Below are positions 19,801 to 27,709 of a stretch of DNA of 64,000 nt, piece after piece (position 1 is the first letter of the stretch; each line of letters starts with the position of its first letter). The translations under genes and the position numbers were made by a program. Source of the stretch: Phycisphaerales bacterium (GTDB taxonomy: Bacteria > Planctomycetota > Phycisphaerae > UBA1845 > UTPLA1); assembly GCA_020639075.1 (NCBI GenBank), contig JACKHI010000001.1, positions 4,340,001 to 4,404,000 on the forward strand. The letters are read 5' to 3'. Under the pieces are notes generated by a model. It saw nothing but the letters and a program-made list of their open reading frames with translations. It was not told the origin of the DNA and did not search any database.

Positions 19801-21297
19801 GGCGATGCGGTCGACGCCTGCCCCGGCTTCGATGACAGCATCGACGCCGACAACGATGGAATTCCCGATGCCTGCGATGACGATTGCGTCAACGCTTCGA
19901 TCCATGTGACGACAGCTCAGGAGCTCATCGACGCCATCCATTGCGCCAACTACGCCCCCAATACCAGCACGATTTACCTCGAAGCCGACATCGTACTCAC
20001 GCAACAGGATAACGGCGCGCTGGGCGGCAACGGCCTGCCCGTCGTGACAACATTGATAGAGATCGAAGGACAGGGCCACACTATCGAACGCGACATCTCT
20101 GCGCCTCTCTTCCGCATGTTGGCCGTCGATGGCGGCGACCTCACACTGCGAGATACGACACTTCTTAACGGCCTCACAACCCAGGGCGGCTCCATTCGCG
20201 TCAAGTCAGGATCGCTCACACTGATCAATTGCCAGGTGATGAACAGCGCGGGCCACTTCGGCGCGGGCGGTATTTACGCACATAACAATTCCCACCTCAC
20301 GCTCTATCGTGTCATCATGACCGGCAACTCGACAGACTCGGGTATTGGTGGGGCGATTCTAATCCAGGGCGGCACATTGGCGGTTCACGATTCAGTGTTT
20401 GCCGGGAACTCCGCGGTCGGTTCCGGCGCCATGGAGATCGCCGGGGTTTCGCAAGCCATCGTGACGAATACGATCGTCTCGGGTAACTACGCAACAATTG
20501 GTGCGGGCGGGGGAATCAACAACATCAACAGCACGCTCAGCCTGGTGAATTGTACGATCGCGGGCAATAGCAGTGCTGATAGCGGAGGCGGGTTGCGCAC
20601 GGCGATCGGCTCTACCAGCACCATGATCAACTGTGTCGCGTGGGGCAACACCGCTGCATTCGGCCCGCAACTTAGCACCGAAGAGGACGGCACGCTCAAC
20701 GTGAGTTTCAACGGTCTGGAAGGCGGCCTGGCCGCCGTCGACGGCCCGTTCAACGACAACGGCGGCAATCAAACTTTCACGAACGCCGATCTGGTCTTCG
20801 TGAATCCGATCGACCCGACTAACGCCCCCACGACTGCCGGCGACTACCACCTCGCGACGAACAGTGTCGCCATCAATCTCGGCGACAACGCCGCCGCGAC
20901 CAACGCCGGTCTGTTCTTCGATATCGACGGCGACGCCCGCATCATCGCCGGCGTGGTTGACCTCGGCGCCGACGAAGTGGACGCGTGCAACGGCGGCGCC
21001 GACAGCGACGGCGACGGCGTATGCGACGCCTTCGACGCCTGCCCCGGTTTTGACGATAACATCGATACGGACAATGACGGCGTGCCGGATGCCTGCGATT
21101 ACTGCCCGAACCGACGCACGGGCGATGTGAACGGCGACGGCTCAGTGAATCTCGACGACGTCGTGCCGTTTGTGCAGGTCTTGCTGGATCCGAATTACGG
21201 CACGCCCGAGGATCGTTGCGCCGCGGACATGAACATCGATTCGTTTGCAAATGGCGACGACATTCAGTTCTTGCTGGAGGAATTGCTTGTGCCGTAA
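13804..21297 (+). CDS. Giant secreted beta-helix/TSP3/dockerin protein (2,497 residues)
   Basis: The ATG at 13804 follows AGGAG and gives a signal peptide (LPTCLLACLAIAFVASSVAAQ); the upstream open frame adds no signal. Residues about 45-640 resemble passenger-associated repeats of autotransporters (GAGTLTLGGANTFSGGVTV, GGTLLATNTSG). TSP3 repeats occupy about 695-895. Then come two beta-helix types in the order A-B-A'-B': A starts with NVHNVTQDAYYLTIQ, B with VATAQELVDAIDCANY, A' with NIHNVSQDVYYATIQ and B' with VTTAQELIDAIHCANY. TSP3 repeats separate the pairs. The last 60 residues are dockerin-like (GDVNGDGSVNLDDV, ADMNIDSFANGDDIQ). No beta-barrel is present, so it is not a type V autotransporter. 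A role in adhesion or matrix is a guess; the architecture is certain. Confidence 0.88.
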   Translation: MISASCLSFNRSEYSRATARILPTCLLACLAIAFVASSVAAQTTYDWTGNSNNNWDNAGNWGNASGYPDDPMHNARFNDTNFGGSHTTIDLRGGSRDVLNLLMGQTGLLLEFKSSSGGSGLIRLNGNMNFTNGDGGAETGPHDFMTNIEVVGASLWTRGLNHYVDVYGVLSGSGTLTATANASGANGVHSIWRSANTFTGTLIIDNVYVLLRDPDAFQYATVEIDVDDGFRVQNNTADDFLNQTIHIGPLSGTGRLDWKSNHFVTTSDSNTTFSGTLQSTGSNSASRNFTKAGTGILTLSGQITNFGTLYNTGGGEVEITHGGTWQRIEANSGTIDIRGGATVNLANAGPDVFFLNGGGSAFIREGADVTLTSTATNPTPRVVQTGGGSFNISGSGSTLTAPRVTVGPSGIGSQLFVADDGGAVDVGLLQVGDIAPDDGSSGTAAASNGGTIDADQISLFPRGTLLVSGGQIVADQIVVGGSTDPMALTDGTPGAALVIGGNGGSSTFNNVIQNSVGGAGSIRKEGAGTLTLGGANTFSGGVTVNGGTLLATNTSGSATGSGSVTVANGATLGGTGTCAGAITVQSGGTVAPGASIGTLTVGDITFDAGSKLDIEFTIHLQAATTDRLIVSNTATLGGTLDLSQLNVDELFPGNTFVVLKAGNLVGTFDDLISPDDRPWLITYHAGLGEVRVTPCSDADSDGVCDVNDPCPNDNPDDTDGDGVCDSNDACPGFDDNADADSDGVPDGCDVCAGGNDNMDSDNDGVADFCDPCPNDNPNDSDSDGVCDSVDACPGFDDSLDADNDGVADGCDVCPGSNDNADDDSDGVPNGCDVCAGGDDNIDSDDDGVPDFCDTCPLDNPNDSDNDGVCDSNDICPGGDDTVDTDNDGIPDGCDTCPGSPNVHNVTQDAYYLTIQTALDAALDGDVIQLGACTFLESNLEMPVNVNLTLQGAGASESIISCTGPGFRFRSSLTPNTSTIRNLAIIGSNAEGAISMGENQSPTIQSVIFQHWGGLFVASGGDAPLFDRCLFVDNENAENGVMVKYSTILRQCVFVNSGWVDAVFAWNGSTPQLINCTINSPGGIFADANAVMVLTNTIVKGDVTLYENGMLNASRSMYVGATGDNIDADPVFSDSYRLVEGSPAIDAANYDAYITAGGGATDIDGAPRTHDDLGVVDTGVGAITHLDIGAAEFQFFSDSDDDGVGDAFDICSGFDDNVDTDNDNVPDGCDVCAGFDDSMDADSDGVPDGCDVCAGFDDIEDADDDGTPDGCDVCPGFNDYNDMDNDGIPDACDADCTTFPVSVATAQELVDAIDCANYLPDSGTIYLDADITLISELSVSSPIVIEGQGHVIERDSGANLNQMIFVSTTGELTLRELTLRNGASSHGGAVRVTSGTLTMIDCQVMDSSGHFGGGAILAQNNSDVTLERVIMTNNVTDSGNGGALEMVGGTLAIRDSVFAGNTARSGSAVYIDGVNQPLVANSIFSGNYADGNGGAVWNKNGTITLVNCTLVNNRGLTNGCGLFTTAGATSNLINCVVGGNTTDSGSSSEIYTDIGGTFNMSFTALKGGIPSIAGSYNDLGGNLSFTNPSLVFVNPIDATNAPTTDGDYHLLPNAVVIDQGDNSEATNAGLTTDIDGDDRIIGLTVDMGADEATCSLDGDDDLDGVCNSADVCPGFDDKADADGDGTPDACDFCPDSPNIHNVSQDVYYATIQAALNAAQNGDLIQLGACTFEESGLTFPFGVKLTLQGAGAAETTFNCIGAGPAIKIFGSAAPNSPDIRDLTITGGTSGLAISLSEGDAPTLQSVVVQQWGGSGIIAGGANVVLDRCFFVDNATDYGIAVGSSSIIRQCVIVNTGTTVSVFGVGGSTQIVNSTINSAGGLYVEDGIALNLVNSIVKGPVSVATTGTLNASRSMFVGATGDNIDADPELSDSYKLAQGSPAIDAADDDAYIAAGGGTTDVDGQPRTHDDLGVADTGTGATTSLDIGAFEFQGLTDSDGDGVGDAVDACPGFDDSIDADNDGIPDACDDDCVNASIHVTTAQELIDAIHCANYAPNTSTIYLEADIVLTQQDNGALGGNGLPVVTTLIEIEGQGHTIERDISAPLFRMLAVDGGDLTLRDTTLLNGLTTQGGSIRVKSGSLTLINCQVMNSAGHFGAGGIYAHNNSHLTLYRVIMTGNSTDSGIGGAILIQGGTLAVHDSVFAGNSAVGSGAMEIAGVSQAIVTNTIVSGNYATIGAGGGINNINSTLSLVNCTIAGNSSADSGGGLRTAIGSTSTMINCVAWGNTAAFGPQLSTEEDGTLNVSFNGLEGGLAAVDGPFNDNGGNQTFTNADLVFVNPIDPTNAPTTAGDYHLATNSVAINLGDNAAATNAGLFFDIDGDARIIAGVVDLGADEVDACNGGADSDGDGVCDAFDACPGFDDNIDTDNDGVPDACDYCPNRRTGDVNGDGSVNLDDVVPFVQVLLDPNYGTPEDRCAADMNIDSFANGDDIQFLLEELLVP
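16490..20995 (+). repeat. Internal A-B-A'-B' duplication within the giant secreted gene
   Basis: Unit one (about 16490-18780) and unit two (about 18870-20995) encode the same order of two beta-helix domains with TSP3 repeats between them. Diagnostic pairs are NVHNVTQDAYY / NIHNVSQDVYY, LNASRSMYVGATGDNIDADP / LNASRSMFVGATGDNIDADP, and FVNPIDATNAPTT / FVNPIDPTNAPTT. Divergence is clear at DNA level, so the duplication is not recent. Boundaries are approximate. Confidence 0.85.
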
Positions 21298-21389
21298 GCG
21301 CATTCGGCGAGTTGAAGAACGTCGCCGTCGATGGCAGCGATCTGCAGAACTTCGTCAGCGTGCTGCTCGGATGCTGAGCACTCGCGAAG

Positions 21390-22406
21390 TCACGTCGATC
21401 GACGCGTTGGATCGACATGTCGCTTCAGGAACGCCTGAATGCGGTCGCGCTGCGCAGCTCGGCCCTCATCAAAATCGATTTGATGTTTGCGAATCGTCAG
21501 CAGAAAGACATCATCCTCACTTGGGGAAGCGAGCTTGATGATCTCCTCGACGGCTGCGTCCATGTGCTCGTCCCAATGCGGTTGCCGGCCGTCTGTGTCC
21601 GTGACGCCATAGTGCCTCGCCAGATCCCAGCAGGTGAGCGCCTTGCCGGTTAGGCGGCGCACATCAGGGTCCGCCGCAAGCGCCGCGACCACGCGCCCGA
21701 CAAGGAGCGGCGTCTCTGAGTGTGCAAAGTGGGGGTCTTTGTTGATCGCGTCGCGCCAGTTCTGCTCCGTAACGCCGAAGTGATCCAGCACCGCTTCGGA
21801 ACGGAGAAAACCCGGCGTCAGCGCAACGGCAGTGAGGGGGCGCTCGGCCAACTCCACGGACATCGCGTAGGCGAGCCGGATCGTGGACATCTTGCACAAG
21901 TCGTAGAACAGCTGCCCGCGATAGCCATAGAAGGCTCCGTCCGTGATCTCAACGATGAGACCGTTACCGCTGTCGAGCATCAGTGGAACGCCATGTCGGC
22001 TCGTGATGATATGTGTGTGGATCGCGCGCTCCATCAACTTCAGGCCTTGCTGAACGTTGACTTCCCAGAACGTCTTGCCCCATTCAGTCAGCGGATCGCC
22101 TCCCCAGATGTCGTTGATGAGAATGTCGAGCCTGCCGTGATCGGCTCGAATTCGATCGAAGAGTCTCTCGACGGCGGACTCGTCGGTATGGTCCGCGCAT
22201 ACCGCGATTCCCTCGCCTCCCGCGGCGGTCACCAAATCGGCCGTTTCCTCGATCGTCTCCGGTCGCTTGGGGTCCACTTGCCCGGCGCGGCTGCTGCGGC
22301 CGGTGCAATAGACAGTCGCGCCGGCTTCGCCCAGCGCCCGGGCAATGCCGCGCCCCGCGCCACGCGTGGCGCCGGCCACGACGGCGATCTTTCCTCGTAG
22401 CGTCAT
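21390..22406 (-). CDS. Short-chain dehydrogenase/reductase (SDR), DHRS1-like
   Basis: The 338-residue product opens with the Rossmann motif GATRGAG (residues 12-18) and has LIND (97-100) in place of the usual NNAG. The catalytic pair is Tyr168 and Lys172 (YDLCK). The Ser of the classical triad is not obvious; EITDG stands at its place. The C-terminal extension beyond 250 is longer than in simple SDRs, and the overall layout recalls the DHRS1 family. Cofactor and substrate cannot be assigned. It is transcribed towards the giant secreted gene and has no evident operon partner. Confidence 0.85.
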   Translation of the reverse strand: MTLRGKIAVVAGATRGAGRGIARALGEAGATVYCTGRSSRAGQVDPKRPETIEETADLVTAAGGEGIAVCADHTDESAVERLFDRIRADHGRLDILINDIWGGDPLTEWGKTFWEVNVQQGLKLMERAIHTHIITSRHGVPLMLDSGNGLIVEITDGAFYGYRGQLFYDLCKMSTIRLAYAMSVELAERPLTAVALTPGFLRSEAVLDHFGVTEQNWRDAINKDPHFAHSETPLLVGRVVAALAADPDVRRLTGKALTCWDLARHYGVTDTDGRQPHWDEHMDAAVEEIIKLASPSEDDVFLLTIRKHQIDFDEGRAAQRDRIQAFLKRHVDPTRRST

Positions 22407-22508
22407 GACGGCATGGTACGCCGCGCCGAATCAGAAGTGAAGTTGCACGCCGCCTCGCTTGCTGGATAGGATTCACGCATCATCAGTATTCAACCGGAAC
22501 GCATTGCA

Positions 22509-22805
22509 ATGACCGATCAGAACGGCAACAACGTGCCCGATCCTTGCGACGAGGAACTCAGCGGCGACGCCGACGGCAACCTGCTCGAGGACGCGGACTT
22601 CAAGTATCAATGGAGTGGCGCGAACCGCTTGGTGCAGGTCAAAATTAAGGGCGTCAACAAAGCCGTCGTTCGCGTGACGTGCCGGGACAACTACATCGGC
22701 CGCCGCGTTCAGTACAGCGGCTCAACCAACGACGGCAGGTGTGCCTTAGCGACCGACATGCAGTATTTCTACGATGCCATCAGATCCACGAGGGCGCGCT
22801 CGTGA
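22509..22805 (+). pseudogene. RHS-repeat protein fragment
   Basis: The 98-residue frame contains a degraded RHS/YD repeat: DADGNLLEDADFKYQWSGAN, then RLVQVK and IGRRVQYSGS, matching the family pattern of DANGNL....Y.WD..NRL followed by (L/I)GRRV. The start, MTDQNGNNVPDPCDEE, resembles the TSP3/dockerin linkers of other genes here rather than an RHS head. There is no signal peptide, no shell domain and only one repeat. It is best read as a relic of a larger RHS-type gene, with the downstream part lost. Confidence 0.55.
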
Positions 22806-23012
22806 ACAACAAGAGCGTTCTCGTCCAACGCTGAAGCCGCCGTCAAACCTCACTCAGCCGAAAGTCTGAGTCGAATCGGCGTATCCACATGCACACGCAT
22901 CGATGTGCCCGCGACGTGCGCCGTGGGCGCTATTCCGGGACGTTCAAGGGTAGATAATATCCCTGCGTCACGAGACGCATGAATCAGGGCCGCCCCATTC
23001 GGCGTTTCCACG
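22806..23012 (-). other. Gap with a short minus-strand frame, possible gene remnant
   Basis: A stop-free minus-strand frame of about 59 codons ends at 22850 with SMRVHVDTPIRLRLSAE and is closed upstream by a TGA near 23028. It has no start codon or ribosome site and was not recognised as any family. The amino-acid use looks protein-like, so it may be a relic; chance is equally possible. Confidence 0.2.
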
Positions 23013-23042
23013 TTGACATCCAATCATTGCCTCGGATATAGA
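23013..23042 (+). promoter_or_regulatory. Sigma-70-like promoter of the PPC/DUF11 gene
   Basis: TTGACA at 23013-23018 and TATAGA at 23037-23042 are separated by 18 bases, close to the sigma-70 consensus. The start codon at 23172 lies 130 bases downstream, leaving room for an untranslated leader in which nothing special was recognised. Confidence 0.55.
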
Positions 23043-23171
23043 TTAGAATGCAGGGGTCTGTCGGTTCTCGCAGGTGGATGTTGTGCCTTCATGCGGATCG
23101 CCAGACCCTTCCACGTCTGATGGCGAACGCGAACACCGAGCTGAATGTCAAGTCAAGGGAGACATGAATCG

Positions 23172-25310
23172 ATGCGAGCCGAGAGTCACTTGAGCGCCTT
23201 TGTTGCTCCGATGTTGGGAATTGCAGTGGTACTCGGCGTAAGTGTCGCCGCGTCGGCCGCACCTCCGGTCATTCAGACCGAGACGGAAGAAAACGGTACA
23301 CCTGAAACGGCGAATCCCATCACCTTTAACAACGCCGGATGCGCAATCATCGACGCGTCGATCGGCATCGCCGGCGATGTCGATTTCTTCACTTTCAATG
23401 CACCGGCCGACTCCCGCGTGTGGGTCCTCGTGGACACCGGCGGAACGCAGAACCCAGGCGCGACGTCACGGGATTCGCAGTTGACGCTCCTCGAAGCCGA
23501 CGGCGCGACGACCATCGAGTTCGATGACGACGACGGCACGGGCAACGGCGGGGACGGTTCGACGGAAACCGGTCTCGCCTCCAGCATTGCCGGGGCGCAG
23601 CTGACAGCGGGCGGCATGTATTTCCTTCGCATCAATGAGTTCGGCGACAATAACGTGCTCGACCCGTATCGGCTCTTCGTCGTCGTCACGCACGAGTTGG
23701 ACGACGACGAGTTCAGATATAATGCGAATGACAGCGCGGCGACGGCGATTCCGCTGATCCAGGTTGCCCCCGTCAATTTCATTGCTGCAAACATCTCGCC
23801 TGCCGGCGATGTCGATTTCTATTCGGTTGATGCGATGGCCGGAGATATTCTTTACATCGCCACCGACGGCGATCCGGAACGCGATGCAACAAGCACAGAC
23901 GTCGACGTCGCATTGATCGATACCGACGGTGTCACAGTTCTCATCGAAGCCGACTCGGATTCCAGCGCCCCTCTTAGCGAGGGATTCAACTTCGTCGTTC
24001 CCGCGGCCGGTACGTATTTCGTGCGCGTCCGCGATATCGGCGGCGTCGCCACAGGGTCGTATGCGATTCTCGTGGCGGCGAATCGGGCTGACGAGTGCGT
24101 GCTCAGCGTCGAGGGCGGACCGATCGGGACGCCCGTCTCAGAGTACCTTGTCGAACAGGGCGTGCAAACCGGCCGACTGAATCGCTTCTCACCGGCCGGC
24201 ATTTGCGGGGTTCCCGAAGCGAGTCCGGGCCTGTTTGCGGCGACCGGTGAGCGGGCTTTCGACGCCTACGAGCTTCAGAATACGCAGTCGATGGCGGTCT
24301 GCGTAACCGTCGATTTCGTCGATCAGTGCACAGTAGGCAACTACTTTGTCACTGCCTACCTGGGCGCGTTCGATCCCACGGACATCGAGGCGAATTACCT
24401 CGCCGATCCCGGCACGAGCGTCAGCAAGCAGTTCTCATTCACGATGCCTGCGCTAAGCCGCGTCGTTCTCGTGGTGTCCGAGCTCAGCGAAGGCGATCCC
24501 TGCGATAGCTACAGTTTCAAAGTCTGGGGACTGAATTGTGCGGATATTTCCGTCACTAAGGTCGATTCGCCGGATCCGACGGTTCCAAACGTTCCGCTGA
24601 CATACACGATTACCGTGACCAACAACGGTCCAGACGATGCAACCGACGTGATCGCGACGGATACGCTCCCCGCGGGTGCCTCCGTCGATTCCGTTACGTC
24701 GAGCCAGGGGCTGATCGGACAAACCACCGGATCGATTACCTTCGATTTCGGCACAATCGCCAGCGGTGCGAATGCGACGGCGACCGTTATCGTGACGCCG
24801 GGCGCGGACGGCATGCTGACGAATACCGTCAGCGCGTTCGGAGCGGAAATCGACGTCAATCTCGCCAACAACACGGCGACAAGCAACACGATTGTCGCAC
24901 CCGACGCCGATGGTGACGGCATCGCGAACGACGATGACAATTGCCCGATGGATGCAAATCCGGATCAGGCCGACTCGAACGGCGACGGCGTGGGTGATGC
25001 CTGTACACCGCCGCCGCCGCCGCCGCCGATGGACACGCCGAGTGATACGGATGGCGACGGCATCGCCGATGACAAGGACAACTGTGCGGCAGTGGCGAAT
25101 CCGGATCAGGCGGATTCGGACGGCGACGGTGTTGGTGACGCGTGCACCGAGCCGCCGGCGGGCGATGCTGCGTGCGGACTCTGCGCGCCTGCAGTAATGC
25201 CGGCGGTTTCATTGTGCTGTTTCATGCTGATGGCGATTCGACGCCGAGGCCGAAAGGGCCGGCGGGCTTTCTGGGGTTGGTTGTGCGGACCGCTCGGCAG
25301 GCGGAACTAA
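23172..25310 (+). CDS. Exported PPC/DUF11 surface protein with TSP3 repeats and Cys-membrane-Arg tail
   Basis: The ATG at 23172 is chosen over one at 23145 because it puts GGGAG about 10 bases upstream and leaves a compact signal peptide (cleavage after ASA). Two PPC-like domains follow (GDVDFFTFNAPADSRVWVLV and GDVDFYSVDAMAGDILYI). A DUF11 repeat (ISVTKVDSPDPTVPNVPLTY, then TNNGPDDATDV) comes next, then two TSP3 repeats split by a poly-proline linker. The C-terminus is AACGLCAPAV, a hydrophobic stretch (SLCCFMLMAI) and RRRGRKGRR. That tail has the same plan as the gene at 3583, suggesting a shared surface-sorting route. The 712-residue protein is likely cell-envelope structural; no enzyme domain is visible. 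Confidence 0.85.
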   Translation: MRAESHLSAFVAPMLGIAVVLGVSVAASAAPPVIQTETEENGTPETANPITFNNAGCAIIDASIGIAGDVDFFTFNAPADSRVWVLVDTGGTQNPGATSRDSQLTLLEADGATTIEFDDDDGTGNGGDGSTETGLASSIAGAQLTAGGMYFLRINEFGDNNVLDPYRLFVVVTHELDDDEFRYNANDSAATAIPLIQVAPVNFIAANISPAGDVDFYSVDAMAGDILYIATDGDPERDATSTDVDVALIDTDGVTVLIEADSDSSAPLSEGFNFVVPAAGTYFVRVRDIGGVATGSYAILVAANRADECVLSVEGGPIGTPVSEYLVEQGVQTGRLNRFSPAGICGVPEASPGLFAATGERAFDAYELQNTQSMAVCVTVDFVDQCTVGNYFVTAYLGAFDPTDIEANYLADPGTSVSKQFSFTMPALSRVVLVVSELSEGDPCDSYSFKVWGLNCADISVTKVDSPDPTVPNVPLTYTITVTNNGPDDATDVIATDTLPAGASVDSVTSSQGLIGQTTGSITFDFGTIASGANATATVIVTPGADGMLTNTVSAFGAEIDVNLANNTATSNTIVAPDADGDGIANDDDNCPMDANPDQADSNGDGVGDACTPPPPPPPMDTPSDTDGDGIADDKDNCAAVANPDQADSDGDGVGDACTEPPAGDAACGLCAPAVMPAVSLCCFMLMAIRRRGRKGRRAFWGWLCGPLGRRN

Positions 25311-25337
25311 GTCGCGTTCGATGAGTTGCGCGTTGCG

Positions 25338-25850
25338 ATGGGAACGATGTGCTCAAAGCCGACGGCGCGCCCGCACGACGTGATTCTGCGAGATGCTCAG
25401 CCCGCGGACGTGCCCATACTATTTGCGTTTGAGAATGATCCGGCCTGGCGCGAAATGGCGATGGTCAAGCATCGAAGCGCAGCGGTATTCCATGCGGCGT
25501 GGGCGAAGATCTTTCAGGGCTGGGCCGCAGGTGCGACAGATGTCGTGCAGAAAGTGATTCTCGCCGATGGCGAAACCTGCGGCACGATCGGATGCCATCT
25601 TCAGGGCGGCCGGCACATAGTGGGCTACGGATTGGGGCAGTCGTACTGGGGCCGGGGAATCGCTTCCCGCGCCCTCGAACTGTTCCTGCCGGAAGTGCCG
25701 CAGCGTCCTCTGTACGCGACGGCGGCGGCGACCAACATCGCATCGATCCGAGTGCTGACAAAGCACGGATTCACGATCGTGGAGGCTCGCTCGGTATTGG
25801 AATCGGCGCGATGCCTGCCGCGCGACGAATTGACGCTGATGCTCGCATGA
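25338..25850 (+). CDS. GNAT family N-acetyltransferase
   Basis: The frame has the RimJ/RimL-like acetyltransferase layout: an N-terminal LRDAQPADVP, a central VGYGLGQSYWGRGIASRALE holding the acetyl-CoA-binding motif (GRGIA), and NIASIRVLTKHGF near the end. The start is uncertain: TTG 25326, ATG 25338 or ATG 25347, none with a clear ribosome site; the middle one is used. The gene begins 27 bases after the surface-protein gene and may be read through from it. The substrate cannot be named. Confidence 0.85.
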   Translation: MGTMCSKPTARPHDVILRDAQPADVPILFAFENDPAWREMAMVKHRSAAVFHAAWAKIFQGWAAGATDVVQKVILADGETCGTIGCHLQGGRHIVGYGLGQSYWGRGIASRALELFLPEVPQRPLYATAAATNIASIRVLTKHGFTIVEARSVLESARCLPRDELTLMLA

Positions 25851-25893
25851 CAATTCGAGTCCCGCGAAGCCAATCAATGTCGACACCTGACAA

Positions 25894-27507
25894 TCAGCGC
25901 ATAGGTGCGTAGCGGCGAATCAGGATTTCGGCCGTTGCGATTCCGTCGGCCGCCGCTGACATGATGCCTCCCGCATACCCGGCGCCCTCGCCGACGGGGT
26001 AAAGACCGATCGTGGAGACGGATTGCCGCGTGGCAGGATCGCGCAGAATCCGAATGGGCGCCGAAGCGCGCGTTTCGGGGCCCGTCACCAAGGCCTCTTC
26101 TCCGGCAAATCCCTTCATGCGGGCGTCCAGGTCGACGAGCGCGCGCTTGATGGCGTCCGTCGCAAACGGTGGGAGTATCGCGGCGATGCTCGACCACTTG
26201 CCGCCGAGCGGGTAGCTGGTTTCCAGTCGGCCGTCGGAACGTCGATCGGCGAGAAAGTCGAGCGCGCGTTGCGCGGGTACTTCGTAGGTTCCCCCAGTCA
26301 ACTTGAATGCGGCGCGCTCCCACCGATTGACAAAATCCAGGCCGACGAGCGGGTCGTTTCCAATCGCTTCCAGCGGAACGTTGAGAACGAGTCCGCTATT
26401 GGCAAACGGTTTGGATCGGCTGACGCCCGAAGCGCCGTTCGTGACGATGAGCCCGGGCGACTCGTTGGACGGCAGGATCACGCCGCCGGGGCACATACAG
26501 AAACTATAGACATCGCCCAACTCGGCGGCGGCGCCCTTGGCGACGACGTGATACTCCGCAGGAGGCAGACGCCGATGGCCGCACGCCTGGCCGAACTGCC
26601 AGCGGTCCACAAGTGTTTGCGGATGTTCGACGCGCACACCGAGCTGGAACGGCTTGGCAACGACCGTGACGCCGGCGGCGATCAGGGCGCGAACCGTATC
26701 GTGGGCGGAATGACCGATGCCCAGAAGAAGCGGTCCGGGCGTCAGGACTTCCGAACCGACGCGGATTGTGCGGACCTCTCCATTGTCGATCCCGATGTGA
26801 TCGAGGCGCGCCCCGAAACGAACTTCGCCGCCCAGTGATTCGATCGTCTTGCGAATGCGATGGCAGAGCGTCGGGATGCAATCACTGCCGAGATGCGGAC
26901 GGCTGTCGATCAGGATGTCCGGCTTGCCGCCGTGATCGACGAAGACCTGCAGGATGTCGCGCATCCGCGGGTCGTTGACGCGCGTGTAGAGTTTTCCGTC
27001 GCTGTAGGCCCCCGCGCCGCCTTCGCCGTAAAGCAGGTTGCTCTCAGCATTGAATTCGTGCTGGCGATAGAACTTCTGCAGGATGTCTCGATGGCGCACC
27101 TTCACGCCCTGGCCACGTTCGAGGACCAGCGGGCGCAGACCATGCCGCGCCATCCACAGCGCCGCGAACATGCCGGCCGGTCCGAAACCGACGATGACGG
27201 GGCGATGCGGGAGCGATTCGGTTCCGTTCTCCAGCGGCGATTCGACGCGCCGCGGCATTTCGACGACGTCGGACCGGTTCAGGCGTCGAAGGACGCGCCG
27301 CTCTTCCTTCACGCCGCCGGTCAGGGAAAGCTCCAGGTTATAGACGTTTACGATGCGATCTTTGAAGCGTGCGTCGAGGGCGCGCCGTACGATGCCGTAT
27401 TCCCTGATGTCGTCCGGATTAACCCGAAGTCGCCGTGCGGCCTTCAGCCGAAGGTCGTCCTCGGGTTCGTCCAGTGAGAGCGGAAGATTTCGTACCAATA
27501 GCGCCAT
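25894..27507 (-). CDS. FAD-dependent dehydrogenase, COG2509 type
   Basis: The 537-residue protein begins at an ATG at 27507 (MALLVRNLPLSLDE); upstream codons in the same frame look non-coding. A short N-terminal domain of about 90 residues precedes the dinucleotide-binding motif VIVGFGPAGMFAALWMARHG and LVLERG. Further flavoprotein signatures are LLYGEGGAGAYSDGKLYT, GIGHSAHDT and the C-terminal YPVGEGAGYAGGIMSAAADG. This layout matches the widespread but uncharacterised COG2509 family of FAD-utilising dehydrogenases. It is divergent from the TIGR04222 operon, with 202 bases between the start codons. Its physiological substrate is unknown. Confidence 0.9.
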   Translation of the reverse strand: MALLVRNLPLSLDEPEDDLRLKAARRLRVNPDDIREYGIVRRALDARFKDRIVNVYNLELSLTGGVKEERRVLRRLNRSDVVEMPRRVESPLENGTESLPHRPVIVGFGPAGMFAALWMARHGLRPLVLERGQGVKVRHRDILQKFYRQHEFNAESNLLYGEGGAGAYSDGKLYTRVNDPRMRDILQVFVDHGGKPDILIDSRPHLGSDCIPTLCHRIRKTIESLGGEVRFGARLDHIGIDNGEVRTIRVGSEVLTPGPLLLGIGHSAHDTVRALIAAGVTVVAKPFQLGVRVEHPQTLVDRWQFGQACGHRRLPPAEYHVVAKGAAAELGDVYSFCMCPGGVILPSNESPGLIVTNGASGVSRSKPFANSGLVLNVPLEAIGNDPLVGLDFVNRWERAAFKLTGGTYEVPAQRALDFLADRRSDGRLETSYPLGGKWSSIAAILPPFATDAIKRALVDLDARMKGFAGEEALVTGPETRASAPIRILRDPATRQSVSTIGLYPVGEGAGYAGGIMSAAADGIATAEILIRRYAPMR

Positions 27508-27709
27508 CGGCGCATTGTACGGGCAAGTCGGATTTTCCGGGGGTGACCATTTTTCGTTCGAGTATTCCCCGCAGGCAGGGGGCGGCTTACAAAACCGGTC
27601 CGTCTTTTGAACGCCGGCGCGTCCGGGGGCAGTGTACAATTGCAGTAGACTTGGGCGATGACACATACGACGATTGTGGTTTTGTGCTGACGAGAGGAGG
27701 GCGGTTTCC

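Noticed and set aside
26023..27477. Frames of 271 and 205 codons opposite the flavoprotein
   Set aside because: The minus strand carries unmistakable FAD-binding motifs; the + frames have none.
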